A model generated the notes under the pieces. It searched no databases. It worked only from the letters and a program-made list of their open reading frames with translations, and was not told the DNA's origin. This document shows positions 20,047 to 30,621 of a stretch of 64,000 nucleotides of DNA, piece by piece. Made by a program: the position numbers and the translations under genes. The stretch spans positions 62,001 to 126,000 of the forward strand of contig CALHUI010000015.1 in NCBI GenBank assembly GCA_938039675.1, in the 5' to 3' direction. The DNA is from an uncultured Cytophagales bacterium. Its GTDB lineage: Bacteria; Bacteroidota; Bacteroidia; Cytophagales; Thermoflexibacteraceae. Each line of letters starts with the position of its first letter. The first letter of the stretch is position 1.

Positions 20047-20314
20047 CAAATGTGGCTGCTAAAATTTCCGCTTTTCTACCCCCCAAAAAGTACTGTTGTT
20101 ATGCTTTTTCAGTTTCGCTTTTGACGTGTATAATGCTTTTTGTGAGGTTGGCTTACCTTTTGCACATACTTGTTTTGAGCCTTTGTGCACAAACCTGACA
20201 GGTCTTAAAGAATTTTCATGTTTCAATCGCGTGTTTTGCAGCAACTTATACAAACAGGTCTGCAAATCTCTTGCACTTTTATATACACGTTGTGGCTATT
20301 GGCGAAGTATTGAA

Positions 20315-21547
20315 TCAATGGAAAAACAAATAGGCGAGCAAAATAGCCGCAAGAATACCTGCCGCATCGGCAATTAGTCCGCAGGTGAGTGCATAACGGG
20401 TTTTGCGGATACCCACCGAGCCGAAATAAACAGCCAATACGTAAAAAGTGGTTTCAGTAGAGCCCTGAATCATAGCGGAAAGCCTGCCTGCAAAGGAATC
20501 TGCCCCGTAGGTTTTCATCGTGTCGAGCATCATGCCGCGCGCTCCGCTTCCGCTGAGAGGTTTCATAAAGGCAGTAGGCATTGCAGGCACAAAATCGGTA
20601 TTGAAACCTGCTGCCGCTACTGTCCATTGCAAACCTTCAATCAAGTAGTCCATTGCACCTGAGGTGCGAAAGACGCCTACCGCTACTAAAATTGCTACCA
20701 GATAGGGGATAATGCCTATGGCTACCTGAAAACCGTCTTTGGCACCTTCAATAAACGATTCGTACACATTGACTCCTTTATGCCAAGCGAGCAGGAAGAA
20801 ACCAATGATGATGGAAAACAGAATCACATTGCTTGTTATGGCAGATACCGCCCTGATTTTTTCTTGCGGAAGGGTGCTGAAATAAGCAATAACAGCGGCA
20901 ATAAAAAAGCTCAAACCGCCTAAATAGGCAAATACTACGGGATGTAACAAGTTAATTTTCTGATAAAAAGCAACAGCAATTAAACCTATGAGCGACGAGA
21001 AGAAAGTTGCCAGCAGAATTGGAATAAATACATCCGACGGGTCAGCCGCTCCCATTTGCGCCCGATATACCATAATGTTAATCGGAATGATGGTTAGCCC
21101 CGAGGTGTTGAGCACCAGAAACATAATTTGTGTATTGGAAGCCGTGTCTTTGTCGGTATTGAGTTCCTGCATTTCACGCATGGCTTTCAGGCCGAGCGGA
21201 GTTGCGGCATTGTCTAACCCCAGCATATTAGCGGAGAAATTCATCAAAATTGAGCCAATAACAGGGTGATTTTTAGGTAGTTCCGGGAATAGCTTGTGGA
21301 AAAACGGGCTTACCAATCGGGCTAAAATTTGTACTGTACCACCTTTTTCGCCAATGCGCATCAGCCCTAACCAAAGGGTCATTATGCCCGTCAGCCCCAG
21401 CGATATTTCAAAGGCGGTTTTAGAGGTATCAAAAGTATTGGCAACAATTTTTTGGAAAATTTCCGTATCGCCAAAGAAGATGAGCTTTACAAGCGCAACA
21501 ACAAAAGCAATCAGAAAAAACGCCAGCCAGATATAGTTTAATGCCAT
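20315..21547 (-). CDS. SpmA-SpmB-like nucleoside-recognition membrane protein
   Basis: A 410-residue membrane protein with two homologous Gate (nucleoside-recognition) halves. The N-terminal half (about 1-200) includes LGLTGIMTLWLGLMRIGEKG and GLDNAATPLGLKAMREMQEL, as in SpmA. The C-terminal half (about 240-410) includes KDGFQVAIGIIPYLVAILVA and the SGSGARGMMLD and QGSTETTFYV motifs of SpmB. SpmA and SpmB are separate spore-maturation proteins in Bacillus; fused forms occur in non-sporulating Bacteroidota and their function is unknown. No sporulation genes are nearby. Confidence 0.86.
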   Translation of the reverse strand: MALNYIWLAFFLIAFVVALVKLIFFGDTEIFQKIVANTFDTSKTAFEISLGLTGIMTLWLGLMRIGEKGGTVQILARLVSPFFHKLFPELPKNHPVIGSILMNFSANMLGLDNAATPLGLKAMREMQELNTDKDTASNTQIMFLVLNTSGLTIIPINIMVYRAQMGAADPSDVFIPILLATFFSSLIGLIAVAFYQKINLLHPVVFAYLGGLSFFIAAVIAYFSTLPQEKIRAVSAITSNVILFSIIIGFFLLAWHKGVNVYESFIEGAKDGFQVAIGIIPYLVAILVAVGVFRTSGAMDYLIEGLQWTVAAAGFNTDFVPAMPTAFMKPLSGSGARGMMLDTMKTYGADSFAGRLSAMIQGSTETTFYVLAVYFGSVGIRKTRYALTCGLIADAAGILAAILLAYLFFH

Positions 21548-21637
21548 GAAGTAGTTTTGAATTTAAAAATAACGCAATGGGTCTGCTGTTTTTGGCAGAA
21601 AATCATTGCGTCATTTGTGATAAACGAATCGGGAATA

Positions 21638-22348
21638 TCATTTCAGCGTACCCATGCCGCCATCTACGCCGACAATTTGTCCGGTAATCCAACCAGCAGC
21701 GGGAGACAGCAGGAAGATAGCAGCGTCTGCCACATCCTTGGCTTCGCCCACGCGCCCAATAGGATGGCGTTTGGCAGAAGCCTCTTCTTTTTCGGGAGAA
21801 GACAGTAACTGCTGCGACAATGGTGTTTTGGTTAGCGAGGGTGCAACAACGTTCACGCGGATTTTGGCAGGTGCCAACTCTGCCGCCAGCGAGCGGGCGA
21901 GCCCTTCAACGGCACCCTTTGCGGCGGCAATACTGGTGTGAAATCCCATCCCTACTGAAACAGCAACTGTACTGAACAGCACGATAGCTGCTCCTTGGGG
22001 TGCTTTTTTCAAATAAGGCAGTGCAGTTTGAATAACTTTTACAGCACCCAAAACGTTAATTTCAAAGTCTTTGCGAAAATCTTCGGGAGTCAGGCGGTTG
22101 AAAGGTTTCAGCGTGATGCTGCCCGGGCAATAGGCCAAGCCGTCTAAGTAATCCGGAAGATTTTCCAATTTGGCATTGGGGTCTAATACGTCGTAGATGA
22201 TGTGTCCCGCAATATCCAACCCTGATGGGAAACTGCGCGAAGCCGAGTAAACATTTGCGCCTGCGTCAATCAGCCGATGCGCCATGGCATAGCCGATGCC
22301 GGAACTTGCACCGATAATTAAGATATTTTTTTCGTGAAAATTGAGCAT
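21638..22348 (-). CDS. Short-chain dehydrogenase/reductase lacking the usual Tyr
   Basis: From the ATG at 22348 the protein is 236 residues with an SDR Rossmann fold. The cofactor loop is ILIIGASSGIGYAM, the catalytic-Ser region is IVLFSTVAVSVGMGF, and the C terminus is the usual GQIVGVDGGMGTLK. Where classical SDRs carry YxxxK, this protein reads TSIAAAKGAVEGL: the Lys is present but the Tyr position is Ile. It may belong to a non-classical subfamily. The upstream in-frame extension to 22402 is unlike the family. No pathway is evident from neighbours. Confidence 0.84.
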   Translation of the reverse strand: MLNFHEKNILIIGASSGIGYAMAHRLIDAGANVYSASRSFPSGLDIAGHIIYDVLDPNAKLENLPDYLDGLAYCPGSITLKPFNRLTPEDFRKDFEINVLGAVKVIQTALPYLKKAPQGAAIVLFSTVAVSVGMGFHTSIAAAKGAVEGLARSLAAELAPAKIRVNVVAPSLTKTPLSQQLLSSPEKEEASAKRHPIGRVGEAKDVADAAIFLLSPAAGWITGQIVGVDGGMGTLK

Positions 22349-22576
22349 GGTTGAGATGGTTTTAGGTCTTGTATATCGCAAGGTAAGTAATGATTGCCGC
22401 AAAACCCTGATGCTGTCGGCATCGTTTGTCCCTTTAATAACTCAACGGAGTATTACATGTAGGTACTTAGGCAATTTGAGCAGTTGAGCAAATTGAATGT
22501 ACAAGCACGCAAGTGGCTACCGACAATATTTTTCACTGATTTTGCAAATCCAAAATCCGAAGTCCCGATTTACTTA

Positions 22577-23746
22577 TCAGCCTTTGTAGGTAATACGATA
22601 AATTACGTTAGCTTTATCATCGGAAACGAGCATAGAGCCGTCGGGCATTAGTTGTATGTCCACGGGGCGTCCCCATGCTTCGTCGGTTGTGCTGTTGAGC
22701 CAGCCTTCTGCAAAGGTTTCATAACCTGCCGATTGGTTGTCGGGCGTAACACGCACCAAGCTGACGCGATAGCCTGATTTCTTGGAGCGATTCCATGAAC
22801 CGTGTTCGGCAATAAACAAGTGCTTTTTGTAGGTATCGGGGAACATATTGCCGTCGTAGAAGCGGCAGCCCAATGCGGCTACATGTGCGCCGAGCACCTG
22901 CGTAGGCGGCGGAAAGTCCGAACAAGGGCGCTTTTTTCCAAATTCAGGGTCAGGTATGTCGCCCTGATGGCAATAGGGGTAGCCAAAGTGCATACCTGCC
23001 TGCGGTACGTGATGCAGCACATCGCCCGGGATGTCATCGCCCATCATATCGCGTCCGTTGCTGGTAAACCACAGGTGTTTGTCGTCAGGATGCCAAGTGA
23101 AGCCCACGCTGTTGCGGATACCGTGCGCATAAATCTCAAAGCCCGAACCATCGGGGTTCATGCGGGTAATGGTAGCGTAAACGGGGTTATCTAAGCGTTC
23201 GCAGATGTTGCAAGGCGCACCAACGGGTACGTAGAGTTTATCGTCAGGCCCGAAAGCAATAAACTTCCAGCCATGGTGCTTGTCGGTCGGGAATTGGTCG
23301 TAAATCACCACTGGTTGGGGTGGATTGTCCAAATTAGCCTCAATATTATCAAAGCGCAAAATGCGACTTACCTCCGCCACGTAGAGGCTGCCGTTGCGAA
23401 AAGCCACGCCATTGGGCATCTCCAATCCCGAAGCAATCACTCTTACCTCATCGGCGCGAAAGTCCTTGTCTTTGTCAATAACGGCATAAACTTTATCGCC
23501 TTGGCGATTGCCCACATAGAGGATACCCGAAGGCGACAAGCACATCGAGCGGGCGTTGTTTACTTCGGCAAAAACGCTGATGGAGAACCCTTTGGGCAGT
23601 TTAATTTGGTCTAAGGGCAGTTTTTTGTCGAAAGGATGTGGCTCTGCCTGTGTGGCAGTAGTGTTTTGTGTATTTTCCGCAGTACCGCAAGCCAACAGGC
23701 TGAATACGGCAAGCGAGGCGCCAATTTTTTTTACTAATGGTAACAT
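22577..23746 (-). CDS. PQQ-type sugar (sorbosone) dehydrogenase lipoprotein
   Basis: A 389-residue exported beta-propeller related to soluble glucose/sorbosone dehydrogenases. The N terminus has a lipoprotein signal with the cysteine in FSLLACGTAEN. Propeller motifs include KLPKGFSISVFAEV, MPNGVAFRNGSLYVAE, HHGWKFIAFGPDDKLYVPVG, the disulfide-like CNICERL, and ARNSVGFTWHP-type repeats (here GIRNSVGFTWHPD). The segment ALGCRFYDGNMFP near the end fits the family. It would oxidise sugars or aldoses in the periplasm using PQQ; cofactor use is inferred. It lies 21 bases after the dipeptidase gene, so the two may be co-transcribed. Confidence 0.85.
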   Translation of the reverse strand: MLPLVKKIGASLAVFSLLACGTAENTQNTTATQAEPHPFDKKLPLDQIKLPKGFSISVFAEVNNARSMCLSPSGILYVGNRQGDKVYAVIDKDKDFRADEVRVIASGLEMPNGVAFRNGSLYVAEVSRILRFDNIEANLDNPPQPVVIYDQFPTDKHHGWKFIAFGPDDKLYVPVGAPCNICERLDNPVYATITRMNPDGSGFEIYAHGIRNSVGFTWHPDDKHLWFTSNGRDMMGDDIPGDVLHHVPQAGMHFGYPYCHQGDIPDPEFGKKRPCSDFPPPTQVLGAHVAALGCRFYDGNMFPDTYKKHLFIAEHGSWNRSKKSGYRVSLVRVTPDNQSAGYETFAEGWLNSTTDEAWGRPVDIQLMPDGSMLVSDDKANVIYRITYKG

Positions 23747-23767
23747 GCTGACAAAGAGATTAATAAA

Positions 23768-24412
23768 TTACTGACAAGGAATCGGGAAATTACTGATTGC
23801 GTATAGGTTGCGGTGCGAAAAATGCCACCATTCTGTTTTAATTGTTTTAAAGTTATGCTTTTTCATAGCATCCTGCAAAATGCGGCGGTTTTCCATTACC
23901 TGCGGGCTGTGCGGAAAGTCCAGATGGGCTTCTTTTCCGAAAAAGTCAAACGGAGAGCCCATGTCAAGTTCCTTGCCTTGCGCATCTACAAGTGTTAAAT
24001 CTACTGCGCAGCCGCGATTGTGCATCGAGCCTTTGCGAGGGTCGGCTACATAGTTTTTGTTCGGCGTTTTTTTCCACATTCGCCACTGCACCGAAAGGGG
24101 GCGATAGCCGTCGTAAATTTTCATGCGGTAGCCTTTGGCTTTTACGAGTTGGTGGGCTTTTACCAAATCCTCTGCCACTTTTTTGCGCAACAAAATCTTG
24201 CCGCAGTCGTACAATACATCGCCCGTAAAGTTGTCGGTGGTGGCATATTTTACATCCAACACAAAGGTAGAATCTAAGGTTAGCAGTTCTACCCACGAAG
24301 TATCGGGAGGTAACAGGATTTGAACCTGCAACCTTTTGCCGGTGCTGTCGGGTATTTGCCATGCAGTAAGCAACAAGACAAGCGGCAACCATATCCATCG
24401 GTATTGTTTCAT
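23768..24412 (-). CDS. D-alanyl-D-alanine dipeptidase, VanX/DdpX-type (M15D)
   Basis: A 214-residue exported zinc dipeptidase that cleaves D-Ala-D-Ala. The N terminus is a signal peptide (about 1-20). The zinc ligands of family M15D are clear: SMHNRGCAVD (His131, Asp138) and TEWWHF (catalytic Glu194, His197). The substrate-binding Arg is in YDGYRPLSVQ (Arg104). Unlike VanX it is secreted and has no van genes around it, so it is more likely a peptidoglycan-recycling enzyme than a resistance determinant. It is probably co-transcribed with the downstream sugar dehydrogenase. Confidence 0.9.
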   Translation of the reverse strand: MKQYRWIWLPLVLLLTAWQIPDSTGKRLQVQILLPPDTSWVELLTLDSTFVLDVKYATTDNFTGDVLYDCGKILLRKKVAEDLVKAHQLVKAKGYRMKIYDGYRPLSVQWRMWKKTPNKNYVADPRKGSMHNRGCAVDLTLVDAQGKELDMGSPFDFFGKEAHLDFPHSPQVMENRRILQDAMKKHNFKTIKTEWWHFSHRNLYAISNFPIPCQ

Positions 24413-24522
24413 AGTATCAACAATTACAAATAAAGTTTGGAAATCCCGTAAATATGCGTAACTATTGCCTATTGGCAGAGCCTACGACTATATAATATTT
24501 ATATTAAACATTCTTTCAACAA

Positions 24523-27189
<2,667 letters not shown>

Positions 27190-27256
27190 GAAGCGATGCA
27201 TTGGGAGAACCGTATATCTTTTGTTATCGTTATTTTCACAACAGTTAACTCAGTTT

Positions 27257-27457
27257 ATGAAGGTGATTCAAATTGAAGTAACCCGACGAAAAACAAGCCT
27301 TCCTGAGGCAACTTTTATCTGAACTTACTTTTGTGTATGAGATAAGAAAAATTACATGCGAACAGCTCCGATAGCAATTATTACAGGAGTCGCGTGCTGT
27401 TGCTGCTAACTCAATGGAAATATTGCAGTAACTGAAAAAATGGAAGATAAATTATGA
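27257..27457 (+). pseudogene. Broken antitoxin gene upstream of mazF
   Basis: The ATG at 27257 starts MKVIQIEV. After removal of one base in the GTAACCC stretch (about 27278-27284) the reading continues PDEKQAFLRQLLSELTFVYE and then KITCEQLR. A TAG follows at 27372-27374, then QLLQESRAVAANSMEIL. A second frameshift near 27428 leads to VTEKMEDKL, whose TGA overlaps the mazF ATG in the ATGA form typical of toxin-antitoxin operons. The pieces read as one small helical antitoxin with two frameshifts and one stop. The family name is not certain. The coupling and position support an antitoxin role before decay. Confidence 0.5.
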
Positions 27458-27786
27458 AGCAATTTGAAATCTATTGGGCTGATTTAAATCCTTCTTTTGG
27501 TACGGAGGCTGGTAAAATCCGACCAGTGGTGATTATTCAGACAGACCTTTTAAATGGCTTCCACCCTTCTACCTTAGTCTGTCCGGTAGCATCACAAATA
27601 ATTGCCGGGGTATCTGTTTTAAGAATTCATATCCCATCCGGCAAATCCGGTTTGTAATAGGCAAATTATATTATGATTGACCAGATTCAGGCCATTGATA
27701 ATCGCAGATTCAAAAATAAAATTGGTGAACTTTCACAAGAAAATATAGCAGCACTACGCAAAGCTGTCTGTATTTTAGACGTGTAG
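27454..27786 (+). pseudogene. MazF/PemK-type toxin gene with tandem stop codons
   Basis: The frame encodes a MazF/PemK endoribonuclease: it starts MKQFEIYWADLNPSFGTEAG, continues KIRPVVIIQTDLLN, STLVCPVAS and LRIHIPSGKSGL, and is then broken by TAA (27655-27657) and TAG (27658-27660). The same frame resumes with ANYIMIDQIQAIDNRRFKNK and ends at a TAG at 27784-27786, giving the normal length of about 110 codons. The C-terminal MIDQIxAIDNRR motif is part of the functional domain, so the 67-residue remnant should be inactive. No frameshift is needed, only the two stops. The antitoxin next to it is also broken. Confidence 0.82.
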
Positions 27787-27804
27787 TCCGCCTGTCCTGA
27801 CCCT

Positions 27805-28359
27805 ATGACTAAACCAATACTACTATTGCTTGGTCTCTGTTTTTTGTGGATTGCTCCGCTGTTTGGGCAGGGTGTGGCAGACAGCCTGATGCAAGTGCTC
27901 CAAACCACACTTTCAGACGCTGTGCGATGCGAGGTGCTCGTACAATTGGCAAGTGCGCAGCAGCAAAAAGGAGACTACCGCCGTGCAGAGCAAGCGGCGC
28001 GTGCAGCTTATGATTTGTCGGTTCAGAAACTTGCTGCCAGTCAACAGGCGATGGCAGCCATGCGGTTGGGAGTCATCCTCGGCGACCGTTCACAGCACAA
28101 GCAAGCACTGGATTTTTTGTTTAAAGCGGCTGAAAATTTCAATAAATCAGGCGATTAGCTCAACCGTGCCCGTGCCCTGAACAACGTGGCTGCTATTTAT
28201 CACGAACAGCAACAGTATCCGCTGGTGCTCCAATACATGGAACAGGCGCCGCAAATTGTTGAAAAATTGCAGGCCAAACCCGCCATTGCCGTGATTAGTG
28301 GCAATCTGGGCAACCTGTACGCTCAGTCGGGCGATTTTACCAAGGCAAAGCAGCTCTAA
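27805..28359 (+). pseudogene. Truncated TPR protein, probably a sensor-kinase N terminus
   Basis: A signal peptide (MTKPILLLLGLCFLWIAPLFG) is followed by TPR repeats (QQQKGDYRRAEQAARAAYDL, RSQHKQALDFLFKAAENF). A TAG at 28156-28158 interrupts the frame, which then continues LNRARALNNVAAIYHEQQQY and NLGNLYAQSGDFTKAKQL to a TAA at 28357. Intact Bacteroidota proteins with this start usually have several more TPRs, a membrane helix and a LytS-type histidine kinase or a LuxR/HTH part; none of that is present. The sequence then runs directly into an antisense gene fragment. I infer an internal deletion; the original output domain is unknown. Confidence 0.72.
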
Positions 28360-28360
28360 C

Positions 28361-28509
28361 TTATCAACGCCTGCGGGTACGTTGCTTACCAGCGCTTCAC
28401 CCGACTTGCCTTTTACTTTTTCTTTCAGTTTGCCTAACTGCGCTGTAGCCGGAGTAGCTGCCAACGCTACCATAGCGATTACTAAACTTTGTTTAATGAA
28501 ACCTTTCAT
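28361..28509 (-). pseudogene. N-terminal fragment of a small secreted protein
   Basis: On the minus strand an ATG at 28509 opens a signal peptide (MKGFIKQSLVIAMVALAATP) and a charged stretch (QLGKLKEKVKGKSGEALVSN, then VPAGVDK). After about 46 codons the reading passes into the antisense of the TPR pseudogene, so the native 3' end is lost. The frame stays open to 28147, which could give a chimeric 120-residue product, but the second part is only antisense TPR sequence. The promoter region upstream (28534-28604) looks intact. Confidence 0.6.
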
Positions 28510-28533
28510 TGACTTTCAATTTGGTTGATGATG

Positions 28534-28541
28534 CAAAACTA
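28534..28541 (-). promoter_or_regulatory. -7 box of the truncated secreted-protein gene
   Basis: On the minus strand TAGTTTTG matches TAnnTTTG exactly, 25 bases upstream of the ATG at 28509. There is no TTTG at the expected -33 position. A tandem repeat lies 29 bases further upstream, so the promoter may depend on an activator. Confidence 0.5.
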
Positions 28542-28570
28542 TGGCTACACTTTAAGCCATAAAGCGCTAC

Positions 28571-28604
28571 TGAGGGAACGTTGGCATCTATTGAGGGAAC
28601 GTTG
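28571..28604 (-). promoter_or_regulatory. Tandem 13-bp direct repeat, LytTR-like operator
   Basis: TGAGGGAACGTTG occurs at 28571-28583 and again, identically, at 28592-28604, a start-to-start distance of 21 bases or two helical turns. LytTR-type regulators bind two short direct repeats in this register upstream of weak promoters. The repeat sits about 60-95 bases upstream of the ATG of the minus-strand fragment and upstream of its -7 box. It could also serve the plus-strand gene at 28733, about 130 bases away. The regulator is not identified. Confidence 0.5.
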
Positions 28605-28732
28605 AAAAATTGGTAAAATCAAATTCTCATAGAATCCGTGCATATTCTCATACATATTCTCCGCTTACTCATTTGCTAAAAAAAAGTTGCGGCAAGCCTG
28701 TACTTTCGTATCATCAATCAATGATTAACCCA

Positions 28733-29674
28733 ATGAAAAAAGTACCATTCTTATCAACCTTAGTGCTTGCTCTGTTTTGGCTGGCAGCTATCGCACAGGC
28801 GCAAACACCGCAGCAAATGGCAGCTTGGCTGACCTCAGACAACTGGGTCGCCGACCTGAAATCTATGGAAGTAGCGCTAAAGGAAAAATTCAAGGCAGCA
28901 GAAGCACAGCAACTGACACGCGCACAGCGCGAGGAACTGCAAAGAAAAAAGAGCGAAGCCTATCAGGCCTTGTTCGTTTTTCAGCAGGTACAGATGCAAT
29001 TCAACCGCAATGGCTCTTACAACCTGCGTGTGCAGAATACCGACGTTCAGCAAGGTGTCTGGCAGGTGGCAGCCGATGGCAAGAGCGTTATTTTTGACGG
29101 CACGCCCACACCGTTTATCAAGCTCACAGACACGCACTTTGCTTATCCGATAGATGAGTTTATGAGCCTTTATCTGGTGGCAGAAAAAAGAAAAGGTGAG
29201 TTTCTGTTAGAAGAAAACGAACACATGGCAATTCCTTTGATGATGGCGGGTTCCTATCCCAAAAGTCGTATGAAAATAGTTCCTGCACCTGATGGCAAAA
29301 CGTTCACGGTTTACACTTACACCACTACGCTTCAGGAATTATACTATTGCGAATGTCGCGTGGAAGGTGTGCGCGAAGGCATAGAAACCGGAGCCTGCAA
29401 AGGTCAGCGACTGACACACTATGAAACCCCGGATTATATGGAAGGCAGCGCCATTGGCTTCTACGGAAGAGACCCCAACACTGGCATTTACATGTTTGGT
29501 CATTATGTGCGCCCAATCACACCTTTTATAGGTAACGAAATATATTTAAACTACCTGACCGCCCCTGCCGATAGCATGATAGATGAAATTGTACCTGTTA
29601 TCGGTACGAAAGATGAGCCTGCTGCGCTGACGAATATGGCGACCAAACTACGCAAATGGTGGTGGATTAAGTAA
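28733..29674 (+). CDS. Secreted protein of unknown function
   Basis: From the ATG at 28733 the product has 313 residues with a signal peptide (MKKVPFLSTLVLALFWLAAI, cleaved near AQAQ). A charged helical segment (about 40-80) is followed by a beta-rich part resembling a lipocalin-like sheet (FNRNGSYNLRV, QGVWQVAADGKSVIFDG). Later segments include TFTVYTYTTTLQELYYCECR and GFYGRDPNTGIYMFGHYVRP. Earlier in-frame codons lack a signal and were rejected. I do not recognise the family. It is the first gene of the co-directional small exported-protein array and ends at a terminator. Confidence 0.72.
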   Translation: MKKVPFLSTLVLALFWLAAIAQAQTPQQMAAWLTSDNWVADLKSMEVALKEKFKAAEAQQLTRAQREELQRKKSEAYQALFVFQQVQMQFNRNGSYNLRVQNTDVQQGVWQVAADGKSVIFDGTPTPFIKLTDTHFAYPIDEFMSLYLVAEKRKGEFLLEENEHMAIPLMMAGSYPKSRMKIVPAPDGKTFTVYTYTTTLQELYYCECRVEGVREGIETGACKGQRLTHYETPDYMEGSAIGFYGRDPNTGIYMFGHYVRPITPFIGNEIYLNYLTAPADSMIDEIVPVIGTKDEPAALTNMATKLRKWWWIK

Positions 29675-29708
29675 ACAACTCAACCCTTTCTATAAAACAC
29701 ACGCTTCG

Positions 29709-29735
29709 GCACAGGTTGGCAATAATAACCTGTGC
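29709..29735 (+). terminator. Hairpin terminator
   Basis: GCACAGGTT (29709-29717) pairs with AACCTGTGC (29727-29735) around a 9-base loop and is followed by TTTTC. It lies 35 bases after the secreted-protein stop and 18 bases before the next start, so the next gene needs its own promoter or read-through. Confidence 0.65.
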
Positions 29736-29752
29736 TTTTCAAAAAATTACCT

Positions 29753-30496
29753 ATGAAAAAGCTGTATATATTTCTGACACTGCTGCTGCTGAGCAGCCCA
29801 ATGTTTGCTCAACAGCCGTTTTTATTTGGCGGCTTGTATGTATTGCCGGATAATCAAGAGGTTATTATGGTGCAATGCGATACCAAAGATGGAATGATAA
29901 GCGCGGTTTATCATGCACCCAAAGGCGGCAAATACCTGCGCTACGAAATCATGCGTCAGGAAGACAAGCCGACTGCTAACAAAATGCCGCAAAAAGCACT
30001 GCGCCTCTACCACGAAAAAGCCCCCAACGTAGTCTATGAAATGACGCTGACGCATACGGGCAAAGACAAATGCATGCTGCAATTCAATACCTTGCGCCAA
30101 AACAACCAACGCACATTAGTGCGTTTGGCACAGGAAGATAACATGTCTTTTGATGAGGAAGACCCTGCAACTGCTACGATGGCAACTGCCATGCAAAGTA
30201 TGCGTATGCAGTTCTATGACCCTGCCAATGATGTTTATGCAGATAATATCCCGATAGCTTTCGGTGTACTGGAAGACCCTAGCATGTTTGAGCTGGCAAT
30301 TGGCGAAAGCGAGCAACGCGCCGTTTTCTACTGCGCTTTTGACAAAGATTTGACCGTGCTGATGGGCAACGATAATGTGATGTACACCCAAAAAGAGTTT
30401 ATCGGCAAACTCAAACTGCTGAAAGACAACCGCTGGATGCTTTCTCTGTTTGACAAAAAAGGCAACGCGCTGGGTACGCTGGCAGAACCGAAATAA
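29753..30496 (+). CDS. Secreted protein, paralogue of the lipoprotein array
   Basis: The 247-residue product starts MKKLYIFLTLLLLSSPMFAQ, a signal peptide without a lipobox. The mature part begins FLFGGLYVLPDN, aligning by eye with FSGVYAGRG and FSGLYYDLN in the proteins at 31448 and 32310. Its C-terminal half has RAVFYCAFDKDLTVLM, like ITYHCEVYNDFTMSC and ATFTCEVQKDNSIRC in those two. I infer a shared two-part beta-rich fold. No enzymatic motif is seen. The function is unknown. Confidence 0.68.
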   Translation: MKKLYIFLTLLLLSSPMFAQQPFLFGGLYVLPDNQEVIMVQCDTKDGMISAVYHAPKGGKYLRYEIMRQEDKPTANKMPQKALRLYHEKAPNVVYEMTLTHTGKDKCMLQFNTLRQNNQRTLVRLAQEDNMSFDEEDPATATMATAMQSMRMQFYDPANDVYADNIPIAFGVLEDPSMFELAIGESEQRAVFYCAFDKDLTVLMGNDNVMYTQKEFIGKLKLLKDNRWMLSLFDKKGNALGTLAEPK

Positions 30497-30516
30497 GTAT
30501 TAAATTGCCGGTAGGG

Positions 30517-30536
30517 ACTTTGTCTGCTGACAGAGT
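30517..30536 (+). terminator. Short hairpin after the 29753 gene
   Basis: ACTTTGTC (30517-30524) and GACAGAGT (30529-30536) form an 8-bp stem with one G-T pair and a 4-base loop, then TTGCTT. It lies 20 bases after the stop. The following 85 bases hold small direct repeats (ATAAGTATTAAA at 30493 and 30587; CCTGCCAGC at 30551 and 30570) and no gene. Confidence 0.45.
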
Positions 30537-30621
30537 TTGCTTAGATTATCCCTGCCAGCGGCTGCAAGCCCTGCCAGCAGATTGAGATAAGTATTAAAAT
30601 TGATTTAAAATCACTTCCATC

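Noticed and set aside
20191-20204. Repeat hairpin around ACCTGACAGGT
   Set aside because: The palindrome is short and occurs only once in the window, so it cannot be called a dispersed repeat from this sequence.
23768-24412. Vancomycin-resistance determinant
   Set aside because: The VanX-like enzyme has a signal peptide and no vanH, vanA, vanR or vanS genes around it, so a role in cell-wall recycling is more likely.
30493-30598. Direct repeats ATAAGTATTAAA and CCTGCCAGC
   Set aside because: They are short, AT-rich or simple, and fit no operator pattern; the spacing is irregular.
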